The notes under the pieces: generated by a model
The model's database searches: none
Told to the model about the DNA's origin: nothing
Seen by the model: only the letters and a program-made list of their open reading frames with translations
Shown here: in pieces, positions 32,276 through 40,996 of the stretch
How positions within the stretch are numbered: the stretch's first letter is position 1
Layout of the letters: each line of letters opens with the position of its first letter
Program-made: the position numbers and the translations under genes
Origin: Paenibacillus cellulositrophicus
GTDB lineage: Bacteria > Bacillota > Bacilli > Paenibacillales > Paenibacillaceae
Length of the DNA stretch: 64,000 bases
Assembly: GCF_009363095.1 (NCBI RefSeq)
Contig: NZ_CP045295.1
Location: 5,423,001 to 5,487,000 of the forward strand
Direction: 5' to 3'

Positions 32276-33361
32276 TTGAATGAAAATAGGCAAACTCGAT
32301 ATCAAGTTCCCCGGAATCCTGTCAGTTTAATGAGCCGGGTGTACAAGCATATATTGCCGGAAGTGCGAAAAGAACTGGACGGATGGCGGAGGAAGGCAGG
32401 GAACATCCCTGATCCCGAGCTGAGAAAGCAAGCCTTGGCGAGTATAGAGACGAAGCAATTTCACTGTGAAGGCGGGGGCGTCTACGCCGCCGTTCCGCTG
32501 CCGGAGCGGCTTATACTTACCAAGCTCATCGTGACCTATCAGACGATCAGCGACTATCTGGATAACCTGTGTGACCGCAGCACATCCATGGAAGCCGAAG
32601 ATTTCCGCCTGCTTCATCAATCGATGCTGGATGCGATCGACCCGGCGGCTGAACCTGTCAATTACTATGCACTTCGTCAGGAGCAAAATGACGGAGGTTA
32701 TTTACATGGGTTGGTGACAACCTGCCAAAGCTGCATACGCCAGCTGCCCGGCTACGCTGCCGCGATGCCCTTTATCCGGGATTTAGCGGGCCTGTATACC
32801 GACCTGCAGGTTTACAAGCACATCAAACCGGAGTTAAGAGAACCGGCGCTGCTTGCGTGGTGGGAGCTTCATCGTGAACGGACTCCCCAGCTTCAATGGA
32901 ACGAGTTCGCCGCGGCAACCGGTTCGACCTTGGGCGTGTTCATGCTCTTTCTGGCCGCAAGCGACCGCCATTTGAGCAGCACTGCCGCCGCCTCCATTCA
33001 TGCGTCATATTTTCCACATGTTTGCTGTCTGCATATTATGCTGGATTACCTGATTGATCAGGAAGAGGATCGGCTTGGCGGAGACCTCAATTTTTGCAAT
33101 TACTATGAGAGCCCCGAAGTCATGCTGGACCGGATTGCCTTTATTGTGGAATCGGCCCGGAAGGATGTTGCAGCCATCCCGGTGCCCCCGTTCCATCGGA
33201 TGATCATTGAGGGGCTGCTGGCAATCTATTTATCCGATCCCAAAGTCAGCGAGCAGCAGGAAGTTCGCTCCGTATCCAAACGTTTGATGAAGGGAAGCCC
33301 GCTTACCCGCTTATTCTTCTTCTTCAACAGCCGGTGGATCCGCAAGCATTTGTACGAGTGA
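32276..33361 (+). CDS. ytpB: Tetraprenyl-beta-curcumene synthase (DUF2600, YtpB-like)
   Basis: A 361-residue all-helical terpene cyclase of the DUF2600 family, which turns tetraprenyl diphosphate into tetraprenyl-beta-curcumene, the C35 sesquarterpene precursor made in bacilli. Acid-rich motifs that could bind diphosphate-magnesium appear at DYLDNLCDR (about residue 94) and DYLIDQEEDRLGGD (about 258). TTG at 32276 lies seven bases after GGAGG. pfkA follows 17 bases later, so they may be co-transcribed; no squalene-hopene cyclase-like gene, the usual next enzyme, is nearby. Assigned by resemblance to YtpB. Confidence 0.88.
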   Translation: MNENRQTRYQVPRNPVSLMSRVYKHILPEVRKELDGWRRKAGNIPDPELRKQALASIETKQFHCEGGGVYAAVPLPERLILTKLIVTYQTISDYLDNLCDRSTSMEAEDFRLLHQSMLDAIDPAAEPVNYYALRQEQNDGGYLHGLVTTCQSCIRQLPGYAAAMPFIRDLAGLYTDLQVYKHIKPELREPALLAWWELHRERTPQLQWNEFAAATGSTLGVFMLFLAASDRHLSSTAAASIHASYFPHVCCLHIMLDYLIDQEEDRLGGDLNFCNYYESPEVMLDRIAFIVESARKDVAAIPVPPFHRMIIEGLLAIYLSDPKVSEQQEVRSVSKRLMKGSPLTRLFFFFNSRWIRKHLYE

Positions 33362-33378
33362 TAAGAGGAGGAAATAAC

Positions 33379-34347
33379 ATGGCAGTCAAAAAAATCGCAA
33401 TATTAACCAGTGGCGGAGATTCGCAAGGGATGAACGCAGCCGTACGCGCCGTCGTACGCAGCGGCTTGTATCACGGACTTGAGGTTTACGGCATTCAACG
33501 CGGGTATCACGGTCTGCTGAACGACGACATCTTTTCGATGGATCTGCGCAGCGTGGGCGATATTATCCAGCGCGGCGGCACCATTCTCCAATCGGCACGC
33601 TGTAAGGAATTTATGACGCCGGAAGGCCAGCAGAAGGGTGCGGAAATTCTCCGCAAGCACGGAATCGACGGCCTTGTCGTCATCGGCGGCGATGGCTCAT
33701 ACCAGGGTGCCAATAAACTCAGCAAGCTCGGCATCAATACGATGGCGCTGCCCGGAACGATCGATAACGATATCGCGTTTACAGATTACACCATTGGATT
33801 CGATACCGCCGTCAGCATCGTCGTTGATGCGGTGAACAAGCTGCGCGACACCATGTCCTCGCACGAGCGGTCCTCGATTGTGGAAGTCATGGGAAGACAC
33901 TGCGGAGATATCGCTTTGCATGCGGGCCTCGCTTCGGGTGCGGAGACGATCCTCGTGCCGGAAATGCCGCATGACATGGATGAAATTACGGAGCGGATGA
34001 AGCAGAACTTTGCTCATGGCAAACGGCACAGTATCGTACTCGTGGCTGAAGGTGTGGGAAGCGGGGAAGAGGTTGCCAAAGCCCTGACCGACCGCTGCCC
34101 TACTCTGGAACCGCGGGTAACGGTGCTTGGACATATCCAGCGGGGCGGAACGCCGACTCCAGCGGACCGGAATCTGGCGAGCCGTCTGGGCGATTTTGCG
34201 GTGCGCATGCTGATCGCGGGTGAATCCGACAAGGCCTGCGGCATCATTAAAGGCGAGCTCGTGCTGACGGACATCGATAAGGTCGTCAACACGAAGAAGG
34301 AATTTAACCGGGAGCTGTATGAGCTCGCTTCACGGCTTTCGCAATAA
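33379..34347 (+). CDS. pfkA: ATP-dependent 6-phosphofructokinase
   Basis: Phosphorylates fructose 6-phosphate, the committed step of glycolysis, 322 residues. The catalytic PGTIDND, the glycine of the ATP-type GGDGSYQGA site, MGRHCGD and HIQRGGTPTP are all visible, so ATP rather than pyrophosphate is the donor. The first nucleotide motif reads TSGGDSQGMNAAVR where most bacterial enzymes have GGDAPGMNAA; I recall the same variant from Paenibacillus. ATG with AGGAGG seven bases upstream; the frame upstream of it overlaps the end of the ytpB gene. Terminator at 34367. Confidence 0.95.
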   Translation: MAVKKIAILTSGGDSQGMNAAVRAVVRSGLYHGLEVYGIQRGYHGLLNDDIFSMDLRSVGDIIQRGGTILQSARCKEFMTPEGQQKGAEILRKHGIDGLVVIGGDGSYQGANKLSKLGINTMALPGTIDNDIAFTDYTIGFDTAVSIVVDAVNKLRDTMSSHERSSIVEVMGRHCGDIALHAGLASGAETILVPEMPHDMDEITERMKQNFAHGKRHSIVLVAEGVGSGEEVAKALTDRCPTLEPRVTVLGHIQRGGTPTPADRNLASRLGDFAVRMLIAGESDKACGIIKGELVLTDIDKVVNTKKEFNRELYELASRLSQ

Positions 34348-34366
34348 ACATAACGGTAACACAGAC

Positions 34367-34401
34367 AAGGCGCTGCGGGTTTTAACCCTGCAGCGCCTTT
34401 T
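34367..34401 (+). terminator. Rho-independent terminator of pfkA
   Basis: AAGGCGCTGC-GGG / CCCTGCAGCGCCTT stem followed by TTTTG. Confidence 0.88.
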
Positions 34402-34484
34402 GTAGTGAGCCGAAAGTGGGGAGCGGTATGCTGGTTCCGCTTGCGCAGCCAAGTCTCAGTAACTGCTCGGGGGAACACGGGCGG

Positions 34485-35843
34485 TTACACTCGGCTTAGG
34501 GCCGCGAACCGCCGCTGGACCTTAACGAGCCGTCCGAGCAGAAGTGCCGCGCCGACCGCGAGTCCCGTAATTAGGCCGTCCCAATAGCCGTAGGCCTGAA
34601 GCGGGGTGAACTCGGCCAGAAGGTAGCCCACGGGCAGTCCGATGACCCAATACGAAATAAACGTAATGATGAATGCCGGATTGACGTCTTTATATCCGCG
34701 CAGTACGCCCTGAACGGGGGTGGCTACGGCATCGGAGATTTGGAAGAAAATCGCATAGATCAGAAAATGTTGAATCAGTACGATCACATGGCTCTCCTCT
34801 GAGTAAAATCCGGCCACATAACGTCCGGCTACGAGCAGAACGACGGCGGTAACCAGCGAAAGGCCCACCGCGGTGGAAATCCCGAGCCTGCTGTATTGTC
34901 TGGCGTCCCGCAGCCGGCCCGCCCCGTTTTCGTAGCCAACCAGAATGGTGAGCGCCATACTGATGCTGAGCGGAATCATATAGAGCGTGGACGCAAAATT
35001 CATCGCCGCCTGATGGGCCGCGATCGTCACCGTGTCGAAGCGGCTCATCAGCAGGGTAACGCCGGAGAATACTCCGGTTTCAAAAAAGATGGAGAAGCCG
35101 ATCGGCACCCCGATTTTCAGCAGCTCCTTCCACACAGAAAGCGATACACCGTACAGCCTCCGGAAAATGCCGTAATCGGTGAACGGATGGAGCCGGTGGA
35201 TGAACAGGATCGCGATCAGGAACACGCACCAATAAGTGATGGCGGATGAGATTCCCGCGCCTGCGCCTCCCAAGCGGGGAAACCCCCAGTTGCCGAAGAT
35301 CAGCAGGTAATTGCAGCCGACGTTAATCGGCAGCGAGATCAGCGTGATCAGCATGGAAATCCGGGTCTGTCCCAGGGCATCGATATAGCTTCGCAGCACG
35401 GTATAACCGAACATCGGGACGATGCCGATGGACAGGTAGCTCAAAAAGCGGAAAGCGATGTCCCGCACATTCCCTTCCAGGTTCATCCCGTCCAAAATAA
35501 CGGGAAGCAGCAGCGAGCCGATTCCAAGGATCACAAGGGCCAGCAATATGGCGAGATACAGGCCCTGCACGACGTGATACGCTACTTTATTACGGCTGCC
35601 GCCGCCGACCAGATGCGACACGATCGGGGTCATGCCCATCAGGATACCGCTCAGACCGGTCTGGAGCGGGATCCACAGGCTTGTGCCGATCGCTACACCG
35701 GCGAGATCGGTCGAGCTGGCCCGGCCGGACATGTTGGTATCGAAAAACGTAATCGCGGACAGCGCGATTTGCGTGACCAGAATCGGCAGCAGGATGACGA
35801 GAAACTGTATCGTTTTTTGCTTGAGCGACATTGTTGTTTTCAT
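34485..35843 (-). CDS. MATE family multidrug/sodium efflux transporter
   Basis: A 452-residue protein with twelve predicted helices and the two-fold MATE arrangement: VTQIALSAITFFDTNMSGR in the first helix, PLQTGLSGILMGMTPIVSHLVGGG next, and AHQAAMNFASTLYMIPLSIS at the start of the second half. NorM-type exporters couple efflux of cationic drugs to proton or sodium entry. The ATG at 35843 is 11 bases after GAGG; an ATG 12 bases further in is an alternative. It lies opposite to pfkA and is alone in its unit. Confidence 0.9.
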   Translation of the reverse strand: MKTTMSLKQKTIQFLVILLPILVTQIALSAITFFDTNMSGRASSTDLAGVAIGTSLWIPLQTGLSGILMGMTPIVSHLVGGGSRNKVAYHVVQGLYLAILLALVILGIGSLLLPVILDGMNLEGNVRDIAFRFLSYLSIGIVPMFGYTVLRSYIDALGQTRISMLITLISLPINVGCNYLLIFGNWGFPRLGGAGAGISSAITYWCVFLIAILFIHRLHPFTDYGIFRRLYGVSLSVWKELLKIGVPIGFSIFFETGVFSGVTLLMSRFDTVTIAAHQAAMNFASTLYMIPLSISMALTILVGYENGAGRLRDARQYSRLGISTAVGLSLVTAVVLLVAGRYVAGFYSEESHVIVLIQHFLIYAIFFQISDAVATPVQGVLRGYKDVNPAFIITFISYWVIGLPVGYLLAEFTPLQAYGYWDGLITGLAVGAALLLGRLVKVQRRFAALSRV

Positions 35844-35940
35844 AATAAAATGAGCCTCACAGATATCTTGAATTCTGACATAAAGGTGACAAGACTATTA
35901 TTGTAAACCATGGCACACCGGTTTGAACAGGGGCATCTCC

Positions 35941-35972
35941 AAATAAATAAAGCCCGGCGAAAGCCGCCGGGA
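35941..35972 (-). terminator. Terminator of the DUF4015 gene
   Basis: CCCGGCG / CGCCGGG stem, with TTTATTTATTT on the minus strand. Confidence 0.85.
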
Positions 35973-36020
35973 TAAGGAAGTGCGTATATAATCATGCCGT
36001 TTGATCTAGGGCGGTACCTC

Positions 36021-37193
36021 TTATTTGTAGGCTACGCCTTGGGAATACCGGTTCGAAGCGTTCCACAGCAAGTATTCGTCCACGCCGGCGTCTTTTAAGG
36101 CGCGAATCTGATCCTCTACCTGCTGCTTGCCGTACTTCTCGTAATGGCCGCTGCCGAGCCAGCTTGCGGTAAAATCCTGAATCCACGGTCGGATGATGGG
36201 CTTGCGGTCTTTGAGCGGATCCAGCTTTTTGTGCGTATCGGCCATGGAGCCCTTGATCGTCTTGTAAGGCTCCTTGTCCGGATCCTGGGCACCGAACCAG
36301 CCCGTCGTGTAATGGCTCGGATACACCATCGGACTGATGACGTCCACGTTTTCGGAGATTTTGCCGAAATCCTGACCGATCCCTTCGGCCGCCGGAACGG
36401 ACGCCGCATAGCCGAATATGTCCACCGACACGCGAATGCCGAGAGGGGCCAGCTGCTTGCGGGCATACTGGACGAACTCTGCGACCGTATCCACGCGGGA
36501 TTTACCGTTCTTGACGTATTTCAGCGTATCGGCCCGCTTCTCGAATCCTTCCGGGAACCGTACATAATCGAACTGAATTTCTTTAAAGCCAAGCTTGGCC
36601 GCTTCCTTGGCAATCGCGATGTTGTAATCCCATACCTCCTTGCTGTACGGGTTGACGAAGCTGTCGCCTTTGCCGTTCTCCCAGAGGGTTCCGTCCGGAT
36701 TTTTGAACGACAGATCCGGCCGCTTCTTGGCAAGGACCGTATCTTTGAATACGACCACCCGGGCGATAGGGTACACCTTGTGCTTGTTCAGGCGCTGCAT
36801 CAGCTGGTTGATGTCAGGAATGAACGGCTGCGGTTTGCCCATCTGCTTCAACGTGGCATTGTCCGTCTTATAGGTTATGTATCCTGCATCGTCTTTGATG
36901 TCGACCACCATGGCGTTCAAATCGGTTTTGTCGATGAGATCCAGCAGCTGATTCATGCGTGAACCGCCGGCGCTGTATGCGGTAACGTAAATCCCTTTGA
37001 CTTTGGGGGCGGTGACCTGCGGATCTACCTTGACGGGCGGGTGGTCTGCGCTGACCGGAACGTCTTGTTGGGATGCGATCATTGCGGAATGAACGGTTGC
37101 CTGAAACAATTGGCTTAACGGATGATTGCTGTCCTGCTGCGGATGACCGGCACTGCTGCCGAGCAACAGCAGCAGCGCCCAAATAATATTCAT
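36021..37193 (-). CDS. Putative glycoside hydrolase, DUF4015 (TIM-barrel, exported)
   Basis: A 390-residue exported protein: a hydrophobic N-terminal signal (IIWALLLLLGSSAG), a spacer of about 50 residues, then a TIM-barrel domain from KVKGIYVTAYSAGG onward. The barrel shows AMVVDIKDD, PIARVVVFKD, KEIQFDYVRFPEG and WIQDFTASW, the PF13200 (putative GH) pattern with Asp/Glu candidates on the strand ends. Reaction and sugar are unproven. ATG after GGGGAGAG. Monocistronic, with its terminator at 35941. Confidence 0.85.
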   Translation of the reverse strand: MNIIWALLLLLGSSAGHPQQDSNHPLSQLFQATVHSAMIASQQDVPVSADHPPVKVDPQVTAPKVKGIYVTAYSAGGSRMNQLLDLIDKTDLNAMVVDIKDDAGYITYKTDNATLKQMGKPQPFIPDINQLMQRLNKHKVYPIARVVVFKDTVLAKKRPDLSFKNPDGTLWENGKGDSFVNPYSKEVWDYNIAIAKEAAKLGFKEIQFDYVRFPEGFEKRADTLKYVKNGKSRVDTVAEFVQYARKQLAPLGIRVSVDIFGYAASVPAAEGIGQDFGKISENVDVISPMVYPSHYTTGWFGAQDPDKEPYKTIKGSMADTHKKLDPLKDRKPIIRPWIQDFTASWLGSGHYEKYGKQQVEDQIRALKDAGVDEYLLWNASNRYSQGVAYK

Positions 37194-37454
37194 AATACTC
37201 TCTCCCCTTGATTGGCTTTACATGTCAATTATATCGGAACGACCTCCTGTTTGGTGCAACAGCTTTGTAATCATTTGGCGAAGGCTGTGCGGCTTGAAAT
37301 CTGGGCGCCTTTCCTTTTCTTAAACGAATCAGCTTGGAATCAAACGGTCTCCCTCTCCGTAGGGTTGCCACCGGGATGCTTAAATACTTGCGGGAAAAGC
37401 GACTTCCAACATTTTGACAAAATTGCAGTTCCCGTGCCCGTTGGCCGCTTCAGG

Positions 37455-37509
37455 CCAAATAAAAATGCCACCCGCGCTGCCGCTGAAAGCGGCCATTCGC
37501 GAATGGCAT
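37455..37509 (-). terminator. Complex terminator downstream of the small gene at 37540
   Basis: TGCCA-TTCGCG pairs with CGCGGG-TGGCA around an inner GCCGCT/AGCGGC hairpin, followed on the minus strand by TTTTTATTT. Between 37194 and 37454 I see no feature apart from a small TTGGCC/GGCCAA hairpin. Confidence 0.7.
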
Positions 37510-37539
37510 GTTATTCAAGCACTTGCTACTTGCTATAAA

Positions 37540-37749
37540 TCAGTGAAGCAGCGCGGAGCTTTGATGTTCACAGATGCTGTACTGGATGATCTCCATGGCA
37601 TCTTCTTGTTCCAGAATGCTAAGTCCGTCCCGCAGCACAATGAGGGAATTCAGTTCATTTTGCTTCAAGAATGGCATCATATCCGGGAACCATTTCATGA
37701 CGATTTGGGACAACTTTACCGTTTCCATTTCCATTTCCACAAAAATCAC
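37540..37749 (-). CDS. Small conserved-looking protein of unknown function (69 aa)
   Basis: GTG at 37749 lies five bases after a perfect AAGGAGG. The protein starts MIFVEMEMETVKLSQIV and continues WFPDMMPFLKQNELNSLIVLRDGLS, ending in a Glu-rich helix and CEHQSSALLH. No membrane segment. The ribosome site, a matching terminator downstream and codon use like that of neighbours support a real gene. Family not recognised. Confidence 0.6.
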   Translation of the reverse strand: MIFVEMEMETVKLSQIVMKWFPDMMPFLKQNELNSLIVLRDGLSILEQEDAMEIIQYSICEHQSSALLH

Positions 37750-37921
37750 CCTTTCCTCCTTCGAATCTTCACAGTCAGATGATCCAACGCAAGGCGAATC
37801 GGAAAAGCGTTTTGGTGCTTTGGGAAATTCGGATATATCCTAATCTCATGGAACTATTGTAGGAAGCGCGCACTATTAATATACCACATTTGGTGTTTTT
37901 TTTACACAGCGCATACAAAAA

Positions 37922-38755
37922 TCAGCTTCTGCGGAAGGAACCCATGACCCCGACGGTCTCGACAATGTTGACGAACGCCTTGGGGTCGGTCTGCTTGATG
38001 ATGCGCTTCAGCTCGGCCAATTCGTACCGTGTGGTAACGGTCATCAGCATATCCTTTTCCACATTGGAAAAAGCGCCCTGCGTCTTGATCTTGGTTACGC
38101 CACGCGGCCGCTCCAGCAGCTGCCCGAGAAGGGCATCCGTCTCGTTTGTGATGATGTACACGGTGACCTTGAAATGGCTGATGTGGATCATGTCCACGAC
38201 CTTGCCCGTGACGAAGATGGAAACGATGGAGGCGAGCGCCAGGTTCCAATTGTCCTGTAAGTAACCGGCTGCGAGGATGACGACCCCGTTCATGGCCACC
38301 AGTATGTTTCCGATCGGGAAGTCGCGGTAACGCGTAACGATGGACCCGATAATATCGAACCCGCCGGAGGAGCCGCCGGCCCGGAAAGAGATGCCTGCCC
38401 CGATCCCGACGAGGACGCCGCCGAATACTGCAGCCAGCAGCGTATCGGATACGAGGGACGTTTCGGGGACTACCGCGATCAGCCAAGTCGTGGCGACGAC
38501 CGATAGAATGCTCAGAATAATGAAACGTTTGCCGAGCTGGAACCAGCCGGCGACAAGCATCGGTATGTTAAACACGAAATAAAGAACGCTGAGACTGATC
38601 GGTGTAAAATAATTCACGAGCATGGACAGGCCCGACACGCCCCCGCTCAGCAAATGAAGCGGAACGAGGAATAAATTGAACCCGCAGGCAATAAAAGCCG
38701 CACCAAGGACCACAACCACATACTTCCAAATATTTTTGAGCTCCAAGCTCATCAC
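37922..38755 (-). CDS. YitT family membrane protein (DUF161/DUF2179)
   Basis: A 277-residue protein with five or six membrane helices (first VVVVLGAAFIACGFNLFLVP) followed by a cytosolic DUF2179 domain from about residue 215 (HFKVTVYIITNETDALLGQLLERPRG... style, with KIIKQTDPKAFVNIVETVGVMG at the end). The GGSSGGFDIIG motif after helix 4 is typical. Members of the YitT group are abundant in Bacillales; transport function is not established. Start at GTG/ATG 38755/38752 after GAGG; the spacing is short, so the exact start is uncertain. Confidence 0.85.
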   Translation of the reverse strand: MMSLELKNIWKYVVVVLGAAFIACGFNLFLVPLHLLSGGVSGLSMLVNYFTPISLSVLYFVFNIPMLVAGWFQLGKRFIILSILSVVATTWLIAVVPETSLVSDTLLAAVFGGVLVGIGAGISFRAGGSSGGFDIIGSIVTRYRDFPIGNILVAMNGVVILAAGYLQDNWNLALASIVSIFVTGKVVDMIHISHFKVTVYIITNETDALLGQLLERPRGVTKIKTQGAFSNVEKDMLMTVTTRYELAELKRIIKQTDPKAFVNIVETVGVMGSFRRS

Positions 38756-38972
38756 CTCATTATGTAATTTTCTGCAAGACGAGTGAAAGTTGTTTCAGCT
38801 TGACTGGTGTTTGTAATTTGGTTTGTGATATAATGTATTAGATGTTCTTGAGTACGGTTGTACAATAGTATTATTTTGCATTGTTTCAGGAGAATAATTA
38901 CCGTTTACTAAATTCTGTAGGCTGTTTTGTTTGCCCGGATAAACGCTATAGAGAATCGAAGCCATGAAAAAT

Positions 38973-39001
38973 TTGATCGAAGTTTGGCTACCCTATATAA
39001 T
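38973..39001 (+). promoter_or_regulatory. Promoter of the DEAD-box helicase gene
   Basis: TTGATC, 17-base spacer, TATAAT, about 69 bases before the start. The AT-rich 314-base gap (38756-39069) also holds an extended -10 (TGATATAAT, 38826-38834) that could give a second, longer leader; cold-shock helicases often have such leaders. Confidence 0.6.
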
Positions 39002-39069
39002 GTTTACCGCTACTTAAGAATACAGACAAGATTGTGGTATGTCCACTTTATAGAAGGAGTATGAAAAAT

Positions 39070-40635
39070 TTGAAAAATTTCGCAGAATTAGGCCTCGAAC
39101 CAAAGGTATTGCAGGCCATTACGGAGCTTGGATTTGAGGAAGCGACACCGATTCAGGCACAATCCATTCCGATCGCAATGAGCGGACGGGACATGATTGG
39201 CCAAGCACAGACGGGTACAGGCAAAACCGCTGCCTTTGGTATTCCGCTGATTAATAAAATTTCCAAAGATACGGATAAAATCGTCGCCCTCATTATGACA
39301 CCTACCCGGGAGCTTGCGATCCAGGTCGCAGAGGAAATCGGAAAATTGACCCGTTTCAAGGGAATTGGCTCGCTGCCGATTTACGGCGGTCAAGACATCG
39401 GACGCCAGATCCGTGCGCTGAAGAAGAAGCCTCAAATTATTATCGGTACACCAGGCCGTTTGCTTGACCACATTAACCGCAAAACGATCCGCCTGGACGA
39501 CGTCGAAACCGTCATTTTGGACGAAGCCGACGAAATGCTGGATATGGGCTTCATGGAGGACATCCAAACGATCCTGAAGCTGGTACCGGAAGAACGCCAA
39601 ACGATGCTGTTCTCCGCGACCATGCCGCCGAACATTCAGAAGCTGGCTCAGCAATTTTTGAAAAATCCGGAGCATGTTTCCGTTATTCCGAAACAAGTCA
39701 GCGCACCGCTGATCGACCAGGCTTATATCGAAGTGCCGGAACGCCAGAAGTTCGAAGCGCTCAGCCGCTTGATCGATATGGAATCTCCGGAGCTTGCCAT
39801 CGTTTTCGGGCGCACGAAGCGCCGCGTCGACGAGCTGGCTGAAGCCCTGCAGAAGCGCGGATATTCCGCTGACGGCCTGCACGGGGACCTGTCCCAGAAC
39901 CAGCGCGACACCGTGATGCGCAAATTCCGTGACGGAAGCATCGACGTGCTGGTAGCTACGGACGTTGCGGCCCGCGGCCTGGACGTATCCGGCGTTACCC
40001 ACGTCGTGAACTTTGACCTTCCTCAGGATCCGGAAAGCTACGTGCACCGGATCGGACGTACCGGCCGTGCCGGGAAAGAAGGTACCGCGTGGACCTTCGT
40101 TACTCCGCGCGAAATGGATCACCTGCACCTGATCGAACGCGTAACCCGCCACCGTATTCCGCGCAAGCCGCTCCCTACGCTGGCCGAAGCCATCGAAGGC
40201 AAACAGCGCGTGACGGCAGAAAGATTGCTCGAAACCGTGGAGAAGGGCGAATTGAACGAATACAAAGGACTAGCCATCCAACTGCTGGAGCAGTACGACT
40301 CCGTGCAGTTGCTGTCTGCGGCATTGAAGATGCTGACAGGCGAGAAGAAGGATTCGGATATCCAGCTGACGCCGGAAGACCCGATCCGCGTCAAGCGCCG
40401 TCACAGCGGCAAACCGGACCTGCGCAGCGGACGCAAACCGTCCGGCGGCTACCGCGGCGGCAGCAGCGGAAGCCGCAGTGGCGGAGGGTACAACCGTGAC
40501 CGCGGCGACGGACGCGGTGGCTATAGCAAGAGCTACAGCGGACGCGGGGATTCCTACCGCGGCGACCGCAAACCGCGGACCAGCAGCAGCGAGGGACGCC
40601 GTACTACGAAACGCGAAGACTCTTTCGAGAAGTAA
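39070..40635 (+). CDS. DEAD-box ATP-dependent RNA helicase (CshA-like)
   Basis: A 521-residue RNA helicase of the CshA/DeaD group working in mRNA decay, ribosome assembly and cold adaptation. Motifs run in order: PIQAQSIPI (Q motif), AQTGTGKT, PTRELAIQ, VILDEADEML, FSATMP, ATDVAARGLDV and HRIGRTGRAG. After about residue 420 comes a basic RGG/Ser/Tyr-rich tail that binds RNA. TTG at 39070 is preferred (protein MKNFAELGLEP...); an ATG nine bases upstream nearly abuts its GGAG site. Strong promoter and terminator show a single-gene unit. Confidence 0.94.
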   Translation: MKNFAELGLEPKVLQAITELGFEEATPIQAQSIPIAMSGRDMIGQAQTGTGKTAAFGIPLINKISKDTDKIVALIMTPTRELAIQVAEEIGKLTRFKGIGSLPIYGGQDIGRQIRALKKKPQIIIGTPGRLLDHINRKTIRLDDVETVILDEADEMLDMGFMEDIQTILKLVPEERQTMLFSATMPPNIQKLAQQFLKNPEHVSVIPKQVSAPLIDQAYIEVPERQKFEALSRLIDMESPELAIVFGRTKRRVDELAEALQKRGYSADGLHGDLSQNQRDTVMRKFRDGSIDVLVATDVAARGLDVSGVTHVVNFDLPQDPESYVHRIGRTGRAGKEGTAWTFVTPREMDHLHLIERVTRHRIPRKPLPTLAEAIEGKQRVTAERLLETVEKGELNEYKGLAIQLLEQYDSVQLLSAALKMLTGEKKDSDIQLTPEDPIRVKRRHSGKPDLRSGRKPSGGYRGGSSGSRSGGGYNRDRGDGRGGYSKSYSGRGDSYRGDRKPRTSSSEGRRTTKREDSFEK

Positions 40636-40646
40636 GAACATAACAA

Positions 40647-40682
40647 AGAGGCGAAGTGCCGCGTGCACTTCGCCTCTTTTTT
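40647..40682 (+). terminator. Rho-independent terminator of the helicase gene
   Basis: AGAGGCGAAGTGC / GCACTTCGCCTCT stem and TTTTTT tail. Confidence 0.93.
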
Positions 40683-40694
40683 CATATCATCAAA

Positions 40695-40820
40695 TTACCA
40701 GATAAATGCGCGAGTGATGATGACGAGCAGGATGAACAGCACCAGAATGGCGCCTGTGGAACCCCAAAGGCCATGACCGTAACCATAACCATAACCAACT
40801 CCGCCTACAGCGTGAGACAT
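40695..40820 (-). CDS. YjcZ family tiny sporulation-type membrane protein (41 aa)
   Basis: Starts MSHAVGGVGYGYGYGHG and ends with one membrane helix (GAILVLFILLVIITRAFIW). The Gly/Tyr/His-rich head with a C-terminal helix is the YjcZ/YczN pattern of small Bacillales proteins linked to sporulation. AAGGAGG lies nine bases before the ATG. The gene runs opposite to the helicase, and its stop falls 12 bases after that gene's terminator. Confidence 0.85.
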   Translation of the reverse strand: MSHAVGGVGYGYGYGHGLWGSTGAILVLFILLVIITRAFIW

Positions 40821-40996
40821 TGAACATAACCTCCTTCAAAAAGTTGAACTCTTTTGGTTTACGGTGTATCTTATGACGGTTTTCGCCCGCATGTATAGAC
40901 CAACACCCAGATGCCGGAAATTAGGCTCTGGCAATGTATGTCCCTAATGCGGTATTATTAAGGTACAGGCATGTTAGTGGAGGAGGAGACTTTTAC

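Noticed and set aside
32276..33361. Terpenoid biosynthetic gene cluster
   Set aside because: Only one cyclase gene; its neighbours are phosphofructokinase and transporters without pathway links.
13937..35843. Antibiotic resistance island (MFS, ABC-F, MATE)
   Set aside because: The genes are separated by housekeeping genes with similar base use; no mobile elements. The ABC-F protein looks like the YfmR housekeeping type.
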